From the NCBI RefSeq assembly GCF_000002075.1, contig NW_004798342.1, positions 47,751-111,750 on the forward strand: DNA of 64,000 nucleotides, in the 5' to 3' direction. Below the pieces are notes generated by a model that saw nothing but the letters and a program-made list of their open reading frames with translations, was not told the origin of the DNA and made no database searches. This stretch comes from Aplysia californica. Taxonomy: Eukaryota > Mollusca > Gastropoda > Aplysiida > Aplysiidae. Below, piece by piece: positions 1 through 12,416 of this stretch; the stretch's first letter is position 1, and each line of letters opens with the position of its first letter. Made by a program: the position numbers and the translations under genes.

Positions 1-8
1 GCAACATG

Positions 9-490
9 GGGTGTCGAATTATTGACAGAAGGGGTGTCGTAATTCGGAGAGTGGCACTTTTTGATGTGGGGAAATTCGACACCTTTTGAGCACATATTTA
101 ATCAGTTTAAAGCAATAAAATCTATCAAATTTTGTTGAATACAGCAATTTCAATCATTTAATATTCATTTAGTACATTCATTTATCACATACAGCCTTTT
201 AGACAAGAAATAGGGTTTACTCACCTTGTGATATTGCTGCTTTAGAAACACGGAGCCTGAAAACGTTTGAAATTGGACGCGCGAAAGAGCGGTGTCACTT
301 CTTGTGGGTTTATGGGAAAAATATTACACCTATATTTTTAGAAATTACGCACATCGTTAAAAGAAGATAGTTCGGCTGCCGGTTAAAAATAGACCCGCGC
401 GCATAAGTTGTAGTATTTCCGCACCGTTCGTTGTTTTTGGAGTGCACCCCACGAGGGGTGTCGGAATAGCACACAGTGTCGGAATATACA
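9..490. repeat. Cluster of GGTGTCG-type motifs, direct and inverted
   Basis: The motif GGTGTCG(R)AATT recurs here: near 9, 34, 460 and 478 in one orientation and near 74 in the other. The segments at 9-21 and 73-85 can pair as an inverted repeat. It looks like the debris of an inverted-repeat element, but I could not define its ends. No gene is seen in this stretch. Confidence 0.3.
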
Positions 491-538
491 CCCTCTACCC
501 TATGTTTAATCGCATGTAGATGCACTAGCACTGTTTTA

Positions 539-747
539 GGGGAAAGACTTCCATAATGAACGACCACCCCAGCAAATACAATAAAGAAGAGACCTGTCTC
601 TAACCCTACCCCAACCCTTACCTTTACCCTTACCCCTACCCTACACCTACTCCAAGCCCTAACCCAACCCCTTCCCCGCACCCTAACCCTACTCCAAACC
701 CTAACACCCTCTGTTTCATAGTGGTCGTTCATTACGGAATTCCTCCC
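539..747. mobile_element. MITE with telomere-like interior
   Basis: Terminal inverted repeats of about 28 bp are visible: the left end runs GGGGAAAGACTTCC then RTAATGAACGACCAC, and the right end is its reverse complement with a few mismatches. The element is flanked by the 6-bp direct repeat GTTTTA (533-538 and 748-753). Its interior (about 601-710) is a degenerate array of CCCTAA/CCCTAC units resembling telomeric repeat. No coding capacity is credible. The superfamily is not assigned. Confidence 0.6.
601..710. repeat. Degenerate telomere-like CCCTAA array
   Basis: About 110 bp of CCCTAA, CCCTAC and CCAACC-type units, in the C-rich orientation on the + strand, sit entirely inside the MITE at 539-747. 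The open frame on the - strand across it (Arg/Val-rich) is a by-product of the repeat and not a gene. Confidence 0.6.
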
Positions 748-757
748 GTTTTAGGGG

Positions 758-1252
758 GTACATACTGCCATAATTTTTGCTGCAGAACACACATATGGCC
801 ACTAAAACTCCTTACTTACATCTGATTCTTCTTCAGAGAGATCTTCAAAATAATCAGTAATGACCTGTGTAGTAAACATGGTTTTCCTGTGTTTTTAACC
901 CAGGTGGGTTGGTTTAGGGACACGGTCTCGCTCACCTCTGTACCGGTGGCTTGGCATATGGGCAGTTTTACGCGCCACCGGTGTAACGGTTGTGAGGGCT
1001 CAAAAGGTTATGAGACTTTATACATTTTCATACCATCCACTTGCATGCATTTCCAAGCGATGCGTGAATGAAATACTACCTATGTCTCTACCGGGATGAT
1101 CCCCACGGCCTCACCGAATTACCAAATCGTACACTAGAGTGGGTGATATCACACAGGTTGGCAAGTTGGGCAGGAGGCTAGACTGTTGGTCAGTTATTTC
1201 CCCAGCAGTAAATCATAGGGGTAGACATAGGTTTCTGCAGATTCTAGCTATA
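758..1252. other. No gene or clear repeat recognised
   Basis: This intergenic stretch has only short chance reading frames. I see no repeat family member that can be bounded. Confidence 0.4.
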
Positions 1253-1950
1253 GGTGGTTGGTGGGTGCTCTAGTGTGGTTTTCTCCTTTCCTATCAAACA
1301 TCTATTGTCCTCATCTCTCCATCTTTTTTTTTGTGTTTGTTACTCTTTTGTTTTTTGTTTTTGTAAAGTGTTTTACGGTGCTCGCATCTGCATAAGGTCA
1401 TATGAGCGCGCGGGACACACCTTATATTTTCAGTTGTTAGGAAATTTTGAATTTTGCCCAGGTGGCGGCAGAAGCCTACTCTTATCGATTTTAGACCACC
1501 AAGGGATCTTTAACGTGCGCAACTTGCACACGGGCCCTCCGAGATTTTTCGCCCTTGTCCGAGAAGGCTAGGTGTAGATCTTTCTTACCAGAAGATCAGG
1601 GGTGTGGCAGAAAGACAGCAGTAAGGAGGAGCCAAGGAGCAGCAGTAGAAAGGCTGCAGAAAGAGTCAGGAGCCCAGAGGAGGGGGCAAAGGAGGTGAGG
1701 GGGTGGGGGCAGAAAGTGGAAATGAAAGCAGACAACAGAACTTTGCAAGAGAGCAGGAAAGGAGGTGAAAGGAGACAATTTTAGAGAAGAAAATTTTTTG
1801 GTCGCTACCTGGATTCGAACCCGGGACCTTTTTAATGAGAGGCCAACACCTTAACCTCTAGGCCACGAGAGCCCCGGTTTGTTACTCTAACTTCAGCACT
1901 TATATGATCTTATTGTGTTGCAAGTGCTGTAAAACTCTTACTAAAACTTA
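1253..1950 (+). repeat. SINE family B copy, split by a SINE A insertion
   Basis: The two halves (1253-1346 and 1877-1950) together match other copies in this window, for example 11341-11520. The head reads GGTGGTTGGTGGGTGCTCT, and the tail reads GTGTTGCAAGTGC followed by a TGTAAAACTCTTAC motif and an A-rich end. A family A SINE occupies the middle, and the host sequence GTTTGTTACTCT is duplicated at the insertion. Confidence 0.65.
1347..1876 (-). repeat. Full-length tRNA-headed SINE (family A)
   Basis: Read on the - strand it starts with a tRNA-like head containing a box A-like GTGGCCTAGAGGTTAAGG and a box B-like GGTTCGAATCC. About 400 bp of body follow, ending in GCACCGTAAAACACTTTAC and an A-rich tail at 1347-1370. 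The perfect 12-bp duplication GTTTGTTACTCT (1335-1346 and 1877-1888) marks a target-primed insertion into a family B SINE. A second nearly full copy lies at 57857-58384. The head is not a functional tRNA gene. Confidence 0.8.
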
Positions 1951-2341
1951 AAAAAACTGTAGCAGTACTGATTTGCCACAGCTGAAACCCTGCCTGCAGC
2001 ATGCTAAGCCTAACTGTCAGCATCTTGCATATTTGGAAGAGCCTGCAGTCAGTGCCAGGACACATGTTTTATAAATCAGGTAAGTATAGGTAAGCGCAGA
2101 TGTTGAATTTTATCAAAGGTCAAAAGGGATAACCAATGACTGATATGCACATTTCACAATATTTAGACCATGCATGATGAATGTGTGACACTAATTGTAG
2201 GCTTACTGTAATAAATTATCACCAACGATGAAAATCCTGGAAGAAAACTTTGATAGAGTGTTGTTACTTGAACAGAAACTAATGTTTAACACTAACCTTT
2301 TGTTTGCCTGCGTTTACAACAGGGGTTAGCCAAACCTGTTT
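1951..2341. other. No gene recognised
   Basis: This is AT-rich intergenic sequence between the SINE nest and the retroelement. Nothing in it can be supported as a gene or a named repeat. Confidence 0.4.
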
Positions 2342-2505
2342 CTCTCCGGATGGTGATCCTTTCCTCAGCGATGGGGCCCTGATGCGTTGGAATCTCACAT
2401 ACAACACAGAAATAAACTGAGGCTCTAACTAGCCTTTTCTCCACCCGAAATCTCAGCAGGCCTCCTCTGCCTTACTACAGCTCTCCCCTCTGAAGTCTGA
2501 CCTGT

Positions 2506-2674
2506 AGTAATCCAGACTGCTTTTATACACTTGCACCAAACAATACTAACTGAAATGAGACTCACACTTTACTCACTCACTCTCACACTTTCAGTCAAAC
2601 AATACAATAGGCTAGGCCTAACCCCCTGCCACTGACCAACACGCCTCATTGCAAATTAAACCACCAAATAGACC
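2506..2674 (-). repeat. LTR-like terminal repeat (3' side)
   Basis: It matches 5073-5241 closely in the same orientation. In element orientation both copies begin TGTGGTCTATTTGG, which fits an LTR start with TG. Confidence 0.6.
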
Positions 2675-5072
2675 ACACGCCCCCTCCCCCCCCCCCGATC
2701 TGAAGATCATAAATCTCAATAAATACCTGAAAGAAAGAAAACAAATTAAGCGGCACTAATACCCCACTTAAGAACTGCAACAAGAGAATTCAAACATCAA
2801 ACACTATATATACATCTCAAATCAGCAGCTTCCACCCACTGCTACCTAACCACATAATCCTCCTGCCACTCTGGTACTTTTCTAACTCACTGGGGATACC
2901 TCGGTGGGGATGCCTCATCAATCACCACACGGTGCTGATCGCTCTCTGCATCATCTTCGTCTGGAGTTGCCACCTTCTTCAAGTCTAAAAAGTGCCTTGG
3001 CACATGGTTCACTTCTACGTTGTTTCGGGAGTTAACCCTTGTCACCACACCACGACCCCATTGCATGGTGTATCGTGCACCGAGTGGTTTAACCCACACT
3101 TCATCCCCAACCGTCACGGCAGATGGCTCGTTTATTTCCCCCCATTCCCTCTCTGTCTCTGATGGCTGCCTCCACTTATACGTAAACACTGATTGCTGAG
3201 GGATTGTGTCCTGTTCTTGTCTATACCGTGGTGCACTGTTAAAGTAGAAGACCGCCTCCATAGGGGAAATATTCCCACGTTCTGCCATGGCCTTAATGGA
3301 CCGATGATTCCATTCAACAATACCATTCCCACTAGGTCTATATGCTGCTCTGTAGTAAGGTTGCACATCCCATCCCTCAAGAAATTGAACAAACAATTCT
3401 GATTTAAAGGCTGTTGCGTTATCCAAAAGAAGTTCCCTAACTGGACCCCGTTAGCAAAATACCTGATCCAACTCCGCCACTATACACTGCACTGTTTCAC
3501 TTCTGAGTTGCCGCCAAATGGTGAACCTCCCAGGACCACAGTCCACCATAGTAAAGTAAGGTATATTGGGAAAATGAGTAATGTCCACTGCATGCCTCTC
3601 CCAGACTGTGCTAACCTCCAAACCCCCAGTTTCGTGTTGTAATGGAGCAGGGTCTATCGACTGACATCTCTCATAATTCTTCACAGCTGATTTCACTTGC
3701 TCCTTTGTTATTGTCGGATCAACTTCCTTGGCCAGATACCATGACCGTTCAACCCCCATGTGGTGCTGGTTATGCAGATCCATGACAACGGTACTTGTAG
3801 CAGCGCTGATCGCAGCTCTCTTCTTACTCATTTCTGGTTTGCTGGTTTGAGCCAACCACTCTTTCTTTACTCTTGTTAAAGAGTCAGCCTTGTTGTCCTT
3901 TGAAGGCACGAGTCGGACCTGGACTGTTATCCCTAATTCCTCTATGAGTGTCTTCAGTGTCCCAAATCTCTGCCGCGCAACATGTTCTCACACGTTTCTC
4001 CTCCGACATCGTCAACCGGATCCACCCACTAACGGTTGCTGAATCTGTGACCACTGTAATTGTCTCCAGACCCTACTTAATCCCTAGATTGACACCCTTC
4101 AACATGGCCGCCAGTTCCGTCACATTAATGTGATGATAATCATCATTCTTCCTCATCCAGGCCCCATCCTCAACAATGACACCATCAATTTCCACCACGA
4201 TTCCCATGCCCAAGCTGCTGGCGTCACATCACACCACCCCTTCCTTCGCTGACCTAACTCCCCACCTACCTCGCACCGAATCTTCCTTTTGAATGCAATC
4301 AACTACCTTTTCAATCATCAGCTGGGCTCTGTCGCCAATGTAATCATTCCACTTATCCCCTTCTGAATGCCGTTTGATAAAACTGCAGGCTATCCGCAGC
4401 CAGCCAGCCACCGGATAGTGACCCACCAGTTTTCCACAGATTGAGAAAAGCTCCCTCTTACTTAGTATGCAGCCCACCACTGGAACGTCACTGTTTCGTC
4501 CAAATACCAGCATCCCATCTGCGCCTCGTGAGAGCTTCAGACCCAACGCTGCTCCCCCCTCTAGCTCCATGGCCGGCTTTGCCAGTAACCCATATCTCGC
4601 CAAATGCGAAATTACTTCTCCTGCTCTCAGCTGCGACACGTCCACAAGAATGTCGTCAATATAAGAGCCAGTGGCTCTATCTATCCGAGGAGACTGTTCC
4701 AACACCGTCTTTAACACCTTTATCATGATTCTTGGAATGGAATTCAGGCGGAATCCTACCCTTGTCAACAATAAATTCTCCCCTTGTACTGCACCAACTG
4801 ATGCTTCCAGAGATCTGGACTGACACGAAGTTGTAAGTATGCAGCGCTAAGGTCAACAATCTCTGGCTCCCCTTCAATCTTCCGCCACTCTCGCATCCTG
4901 TCTGCACAAACATCAATAAGTTCATCTCCTATCTGGCACTCTACATACTTGTTCAGCTCACAGAAATCTAGGACTGGCCGAACTTTGTTTTCATAGGCTG
5001 CTCGACCACCATCAATTAGGGATAACAGTCCAGGTCCGACTCGTGCCTTCAAAGGACAACAAGGCTGACTCT

Positions 5073-5241
5073 TTAGTAATCCAGACTGCTTTTATACACT
5101 TGCACCAAACGATACAACTGAACTGAGACTCACACTTTACTCACTCACTCTCACACTTTCCCAAACAATACAATAGGCTAGGCCTAACCCCCTGCCACTG
5201 ACCAACATGCCACACTGCATATTAAACAACCAAATAGACCA
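5073..5241 (-). repeat. LTR-like terminal repeat (5' side)
   Basis: This is the partner of 2506-2674, in the same orientation and at the other end of the retroelement fossil. Confidence 0.6.
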
Positions 5242-6140
5242 CATATAGAGTTACATTTCAGATCAGTGGGAGATTTTTAGTTCAGTGTTTAGCAACAACT
5301 TGATCAACAGTACATGCAAACAAATGAAAATACATGAGCGACAGCAGTGTGGTGGCCACCTAACTTGGTTCAAAGTACTCTCAGTAAGTCTCAGCGCTGT
5401 AGTCTCCACTATCTCTGCTTTTTCTCTCTCAAAACTCACTACGCTTAGATGTGCCTGGATTCAGACATCAAAGGAAGCATTTACTTTTGGCTCAATACTT
5501 CTAAACTCTCAGAAAAATTATGTGGATAACTTTGTGTGAGAACAGATTATCTAAATTTTCCTTTCAGAAATCCTAACCCTGATTGATACCACTAATTTGT
5601 GATCACTAAAAGATATTGATAGTACAGCCCCTACTGCATTGTTTTATCAATGTATTTTAGTTTTGGCAAGAGTTTTACGGCACTTGCAGCACAAAAAGGT
5701 AATACATGCAGGTAATCTATGCTTCTGTTGTTCCTCTTACAATCATCATCTTTTTATTAGCTAAAATTTGTTACCATCAGTTAGCTCTTAATATAAATAT
5801 TATATTCTCATTGGCTGAGCTGTCCTAAGCTTCATAATGACCCCTGATGTGGAGCAGTCTGTGATGTTATGTATGATATAAAATGCAGTCTTGTATACAG
5901 GCTTTACATGTACTCATTTGCCTTTTCTGTGGTTTACTTCAAGCAATGAAAATTATTGCAATATCATTTTCAAAGATCTTATTGTCTGAATGCTGTTTAA
6001 AGTACATAACCGAGAAATTAAGGTAGGTAAATGTGTTTACATCGTGCACAAGCATGTGTATGTTATTTATGTGCGAATACAAGAGAATAACATTCCGAGA
6101 GCTTTATGGTAGCAAGAGAAACGTCACTTCCTCTTTCCAG
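5242..6140. other. 5' flank of ADPRH copy 1
   Basis: No gene is seen. A fragment of a SINE tail (AGAGTTTTACGGCACTTGC, near 5667) is present. A strong donor-like AAG/GTAGGT lies at 6022/6023, and an acceptor-like tract CTCTTTCCAG ends at 6140. A short 5' UTR intron just upstream of the ATG is therefore possible. The promoter itself was not identified. Confidence 0.35.
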
Positions 6141-6157
6141 CCTCTGCCTCTGTGGAC

Positions 6158-9100
6158 ATGGAGAGTCGATATGTCAGTGCCATGGTTCTCAGCGGAGTGG
6201 GAGATGCTATTGGCTACAAGGACGGGGAGTGGGAGTTCTGCCACAACGGTTCCAGAATCTTTGCACAGCTCCAGTCACTGGGCGGGCTGGACAAAATAGT
6301 AGTCAAGCGTAAGTAGATTTACATGTGCGTATGTGTACATTTATTTTGGCTTTTCATCAGGAATTTCAGATAAATTGGAAATCAGCAGTATATCTTCAAC
6401 CGCGGCGATTAGACCCATTGAACGGTATATTTTGAAAGGTCTTTGAGTTCTTCAGCGGAAACAGGTACAAAAGCATAACAAAAATTTGTAATTTGTGAGG
6501 GTGTGAAAATTGGTCCTGTCAATCTGCCAGCAGACCCGAGGACTGAGGACGGTCTTATTGCCCTCTGACAGAGCTGGGGTTGATAAAGTTTTCTAAGAGA
6601 AACCAAGCAGAAAAATGAGTGGTAAACCACTATCGCTGACTTGTGTTTGAAATCTGGCACTTTAAAGAAAAAAGGCAGTACAAAATTGTGGAGAAGAGGA
6701 AGTAGAGTCTGTGTGTACATATGTGCATTTGCTTTTGCTGCACCTCCTTGTCTGCTGATTTGATTAGGGTCAGTGAATATGGGTATCCTCATTTACTCAT
6801 GTTTTTTTTTCAACGTTACTGAAAAGCAATTAAGTTCTGCTTGTGGTTGGTTGATGGGTGCCAAGGTGTGAATTGCTTTCTTCTTTTATATTCATGTTAC
6901 TCTCTAGTAACACCTTTAATCTTCGGCATTCCTCTTACCCAACTGTGATTCAAGTGCCTTAAAACTCTTACAAAAACTTAATAACTAAATTCTGCTTTGG
7001 CTTTCCACTCTTCACCCGAGTCGGATTGCCTTCCATAAACCTAAGCCAAAGAAAGATTATGAATTATAAGGAAGACGACAAAGCTGTTGAAATGTGATTA
7101 CGAAAGCTGACTGGCATCTTCAAAAGGATGTTAGATGCTTACTGCTTGCCACTATCATCGATTAAATTCAAAGTTTCATCTCTTTGAGGACATCTGTTTG
7201 CCTGTGTCATAGCATGAAACAGTTGAAACCTAAGGAAGTATTTTTTATGCTTTTCTGTCTTTAGCTTTTTGTCCAGTAATTATCATAGATGTTTCTTCAG
7301 AATGTTAAAAATTCATTGCAGAATACTACACGCACAGTCTGCCATGCACATAAGGAAAACACACAAAGAGAAACACACACATAACAAACATATTTTCAGG
7401 TCCCAAATTTCACCTTTGACATTGTGTATATACTTAGTATTTTAATCATGTATGTAGCAAAATTAGTATGTAATTAAAAAATTGCTGTGTCCTGCCAACT
7501 TCACTATGTGTGTTTATATGTGTGTATATTAGTAGTACAGGTGATTGTGTTATATGGTTGGCCATTAGAGTAGGTTGAACTGTATAAGTACATACAGCAG
7601 GCACAAACGTATCAGAATCTGCCTTTTTAAACGCAATCTGATGGTAAGAATAGATTTGTAAGTTGCATCTGAAGAGCAAGAATTATATGAGCCTCTGTAT
7701 ATGTGGTCACACCATGTAAAAATATTGGTTATGTAGAAAATTCTACACCTGTCTCAAAGACATTTCGACAATATACCTGTGGTTGATCTATTTTTGGGGT
7801 CGTACAGTTATATTTTGGTTAAAAGACGTTCTTGAGAGCATTATTATTTCCTACATTTTTTGCAGTACCTGGATGGATGGTCAGTGATGACACAGTGATG
7901 CACCTGGCCACAGCAGATGGTGAGCTGCTCTTTTTTCGCTTGTATTCTCTTTACTTTATTTTCTTTTGTCATGTAGTGCAAGTGGTAGGAGGATGCCACT
8001 GGTAGGTCCAACCTCTTTACTCTATGTGTGTTCTTTTTCTACTGATCAGTGTTGCTTCTTCTCAGCTCTATATCACCCTCATTGTGTTGATATGCTTCTC
8101 TTTACTCAAACGAATTGAAAAAAAATTAGCCTTTAGTGTAGTTATAATAGATAATAAATAGCATTTGTATTGGTAGTAGATGGGTGTTATCCTTTATCCC
8201 AACGGGAAGCTGAGATCATGTGAAGCTGACTCATCGCTAAATATGACACTGAGCATCTATTCATTTCAAAAGTTAAATAATAAGGCTCTTTGCTGTTGAA
8301 CACAGAAAACATGTGTTCAGTTCTCTATTGGGAAAGTTTTTTTAAAACCAACATTTTCCATCTGTCTGCTGGGAGCTGTATCCCTTGCAGCTGGGGGTTG
8401 GCCCTGACAGGAAGAATTTAAGCAGACTGCTTCCTTAAAGGTCTGAATTATGTTGATGGGGAGGTTCAACATTTTCAGTTAGAAATACAATTATAGAAGT
8501 CAAACTAGAGCTTAAGAAAGCCTTTTCCACAAAGTAGTTGTTGACCTCCAATATCAATATCACAGACATTGGGAATCCTTTCTTGAGGATGATCTGGATG
8601 AAAATTAGACCCAAAATGAAACCAGTGCTGGACTCTCATGGTCTAGAGGTACAGTGTTTGCCTCTCAGTCAAAAGGTCTCAGGATTGAAACCTGCCAGCG
8701 CCGAAAATAATTCCTTCTCTAAAATTTCTCCTTTGGCCTTTTGTCTATTCCTGTTTTGTCATCTGTTTTCATCTCCACTTTCTCACTTCTCCCTCAGCCA
8801 CCTTTCTGCTCCTCTCTGCTTTAATACACCTGGCTCTTTTTACTGCTACTCGTGGCTCCTTCTCTTACTGCTGTCTTTTAGCCACCCTCCTATTCACAGG
8901 GTAGGTAAAATCTAACACTTTTCCTTCTCAGCAAAAAATCTGGGTGGTCCGGTGTGCAAGTTGTGGAGGTTGTCCTTTGGTAGCCCTAAAATTGATACAT
9001 GTAGGCTTGAGCCACCACTCGTGCAAAATTCAAAATGTATTTCTACCAAAGCCAAAAATATTCTGGTCAGTATAAATATAAAGTACAGCAGTCTCCACCT

Positions 9101-11760
9101 AAGATCCCTGTGCTAGGGAGCAAGGAAATGCAGGATCTTAGGCGAACCGGGATCTTAACAGACGAACCCAGGGAAGAATCTACGGTGACCCATGTTAAGG
9201 CTCATGATCTGTAAAATGGTCTCCCATCACTCTAAAATGAACTGACGTGACCCCTTGGTGGATTTATGACACATGGCGAGCGAAGAGTGGTTAACCTTGA
9301 TGACTTATCACAGTGCATAGTTGCATGAGGCGTGCCATTTCCACTTATTATCCTATCATGAGTCTGAAGATCTACGTTTATCCAGTTGCCCCTCCCCTCT
9401 ACCTGTCGAAAATTTATAGCTTTTTATCTCTGACCGAGTTACCTCCCCGTGATGTTGATTTGACTCATATTTTCCAGCACTAATTGAAAGCAGCAGAGAG
9501 GATGATATGGAAACTCTGCTTTTGAGTATAGCCAGACACTACAAGCAGTGCATGAAGGACATGGCTGGCAGAGCTCCAGGTAACATTTTTGTAAATATAA
9601 GCTATTTTCTTTTTCTTCTCTCCCTTCCTCCTCCTTTCTCCTCCTCTTCCTTTTCCTAATCCTCTTCCTCCTCCCTCTTCCTTGTCCTTCTTCTCTCTGT
9701 CCTCCTCCTTCCCCCATAGTCCCCCTCTTCCTCCCTCTTCCTCTTTTTCCTCCTCATCCCCATCCTTGTTCTCTCTGCACTCCTCTTCCTTTCCTTCCTC
9801 CTTTACCTTCTCTTCCTACTTTCCTACTCCTCCCATATTTGTTCTTATTTCATATCTCCTCCCACTCCTTCCCCCTTTTTGTACTTGTTCTCATCCTCCT
9901 CTTCCCCTTCTTTGTACTTGTTCTCATCCTCCTCTTCCTTTCTTTGTACTTGTTCTTATTCTCCTCTTCCTTTCTTTGTACTTGTTCTTATTCTCCTCCT
10001 CCTCTTCCTTTCTTTGTACTTGTTCTTATTCTCCTCCTCCTCTTCCTTTCTTTGTACTTGTTCTTATTCTCCTCCTCCTCTTCCCCTTCTTTGTACTTGT
10101 TCTTATTCTCCTCTTCCCCTTCTTTGTACTTGTTCTTATTCTCCTCCTCCTCTTCCCCTTCTTTGTACTTGTTCTTATTCTCCTCCTCCTCTTCCTTTCT
10201 TTGTACTTGTTCTTATTCTCCTCTTCCTTTCTTTGTACTTGTTCTTATTCTCCTCCTCCTCTTCCTTTCTTTGTACTTGTTCTTATTCTCCTCCTCCTCT
10301 TCCTTTCTTTGTACTTGTTCTTATTCTCCTCCTCCTCTTCCCCTTCTTTGTACTTGTTCTTATTCTCCTCCTCCTCTTCCCCTTCTTTGTACTTGTTCTT
10401 ATTCTCCTCTTCCTTTCTTTGTTGTACTTGTTCTTATTCTCCTCCTCCTCTTCCTTTCTTTGTTGTACTTATTCTTATTCCCCCCTTCCTCTTTATCCTC
10501 TTCTCCTTCCTCTTCATAACCTTCCCCCTGTACTTGTTCTTCTTTTTCATCTCCTCCTCTTCCTTCTTGTACTTGTTATCCTTCTTCTCGATCTCCTCGT
10601 TTTCCTCTTTTTTATCCTCCTCTTTATCCTCCTCCTACTTCCCCATCTCCTTTACCTCCTCTTCCTTCTCCTCCTGCACTTCTTTTTCTTATTCATCTTC
10701 TCCGCCGCCTCTCCCCCCCCCCCATCTTTGTACTTATTCTTATTCCCCTCTTCATTCTGCTCCCCACCTCCTCTTCGTTCTCCTCCTTCACTTTTTCTTC
10801 TTCTCCATCTCCTCCCCCACCTCCCCTACTCCCCTTTGTACTTGTTCTTATTCCTGTCTCAGTTCCTCAATAAAAAAATTAAAAAAATTAATTTTTATTA
10901 AAAAAAAAAAAATTATAAAAAAAAAAAAATAAATAAATGAATCTTGGTTGTTTTTTTGTTTTTTAAAATTTTGTACAGGTAACACATGTCGTTTGGGTAC
11001 TTCGCAACTCAGGCCTGCAGTAAAAAAAGGTTACAGAATTCCCTTCAATCCACGGTAAGGGTTGCCTGTATTTTGACTGGAAAAAGCTTAATACTAATGC
11101 ATGTCTTGTTTCATCACAGTCCTTTTATGTCCTTAATGTGATATGCGTATTCTTATCCATTGTGCAGTGCCAGTATGAATGTTTGCTTTTGTGTTAGCCT
11201 TAATCTAAAGAGCATATGTTTGCATGTTCATCCACTGGTGTTTTGTGTTGAGATGAAGGTATTGTAAACCGCCTAGAGCTGCATTGTGTGGGAGTGAGCG
11301 CTATGGAAATTATCTGCATTAATATTATTATGATGATGATGGTGGTGATGTGGTTGGCGGGTGCTCTGGTGTGGTTTGCTCCTTCTTTCCTATCAAACAT
11401 CTATCGTCCTGATCTCTCCTCCTTCTTTTTTATGTTTGTTACTCTCTTGTAACACCTCTAGTCTTCAGCACTTATATGACCTTATTGTGTTGCAAGTGCA
11501 GTAAAACTCTTACGAAAACTAAAATGATTATCATTATTAATATTACTATCGTCGTCGTTGTTATTATCATAAGTATTATCAGTATTATTATCAATATTAT
11601 TTTTATCATTATTATTATTATTGTTGTTGTTATAGTTCTGTGTATCCAATATACCTGCAGTGTACTTTTAGGACATCATTAATGATGAAATAAAGAAATG
11701 AATTGTGCAAATCAGAAGTTCTGTCTGTCTGTCTGTCCGTCCGTCTGTCCCTCCCTCCCT

Positions 11761-11819
<59 letters not shown>

Positions 11820-12338
11820 GGTGTCTTCTTTTTTGTCATTTTTTTTGGGTAAGTGTTTTACAGCGCTCGCAACTGCATAAGGTCATATGAGTGCGCGGAA
11901 CTCACCTATTATTTTCAGTTGGTAGGAAACTTTTAATTTTGCACGTGTGGCGGCCAAAGCCTACTCTTATCGATTTTGGACCCCACGAAGGGATCTTTAA
12001 CGTACACAACTTGCACACGGGACCTCTGAGATTTTTCGCCCTTCTCCTGGTGTCTGTGGTGCAGTGATTAAGCTCCTCGTCATCTCATGTAGAAGACGCG
12101 CTTGATTCTTGAGTGGAGAGTTTTTGTGTGTGTATCTTTGCCTGTCTGCTGGGGTGTTGTATCCCACAAAGCCTTATAATTTATAGTATAGGCTTGGTTG
12201 AGGCAGCCCGCCTCTTAAATGATCTAGATTGTGTTGATATATACGGATGTAAAAAGTGTGCAAGCACAAGTCTCTTTCTTTCGCTATCTCTGTCACTCTC
12301 TCTCGCTTTCTCTTTCTCCTTTTCTCTCTCACTTTCTT

Positions 12339-12416
<78 letters not shown>

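Larger units (their letters stand above)
2343..5241 (-). mobile_element. Broken LTR retrotransposon fossil, Ty3/gypsy-like
   Basis: On the - strand, parts of a pol region are recognisable: reverse transcriptase (about 5050-4250, with an FxDD-type motif read as YIDDILVD), a segment between reverse transcriptase and integrase, and an integrase core with a C-terminal DNA-binding part (about 3900-2890, with DNATAF and a VWVKPLGARY-type ending). Related direct repeats of about 170 bp at 2506-2674 and 5073-5241 look like LTR sequence; the lower-coordinate copy probably extends to about 2343. The element is broken and rearranged with several breaks, so it is an old, dead copy. Ty3/gypsy is the best guess and BEL/Pao cannot be excluded. 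Confidence 0.7.

Noticed and set aside
310-732. 140-codon Arg/Val-rich open frame on the - strand
   Set aside because: It is the translation of a degenerate telomere-like array inside a MITE.
1800-1876. tRNA gene on the - strand
   Set aside because: It has box A/B-like sequence but is the head of a SINE found again at 57857-58384 with a body and tail, so it is not an independent tRNA gene.
9890-10490. Regularly spaced repeat resembling a CRISPR array
   Set aside because: The units are tandem, without unique spacers, low-complexity and inside an animal gene intron.
9682-10932. Long open frames (226-416 codons) in all three + strand phases
   Set aside because: They follow a pyrimidine minisatellite that has few stop triplets. 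Overlapping low-complexity frames in every phase are not genes.
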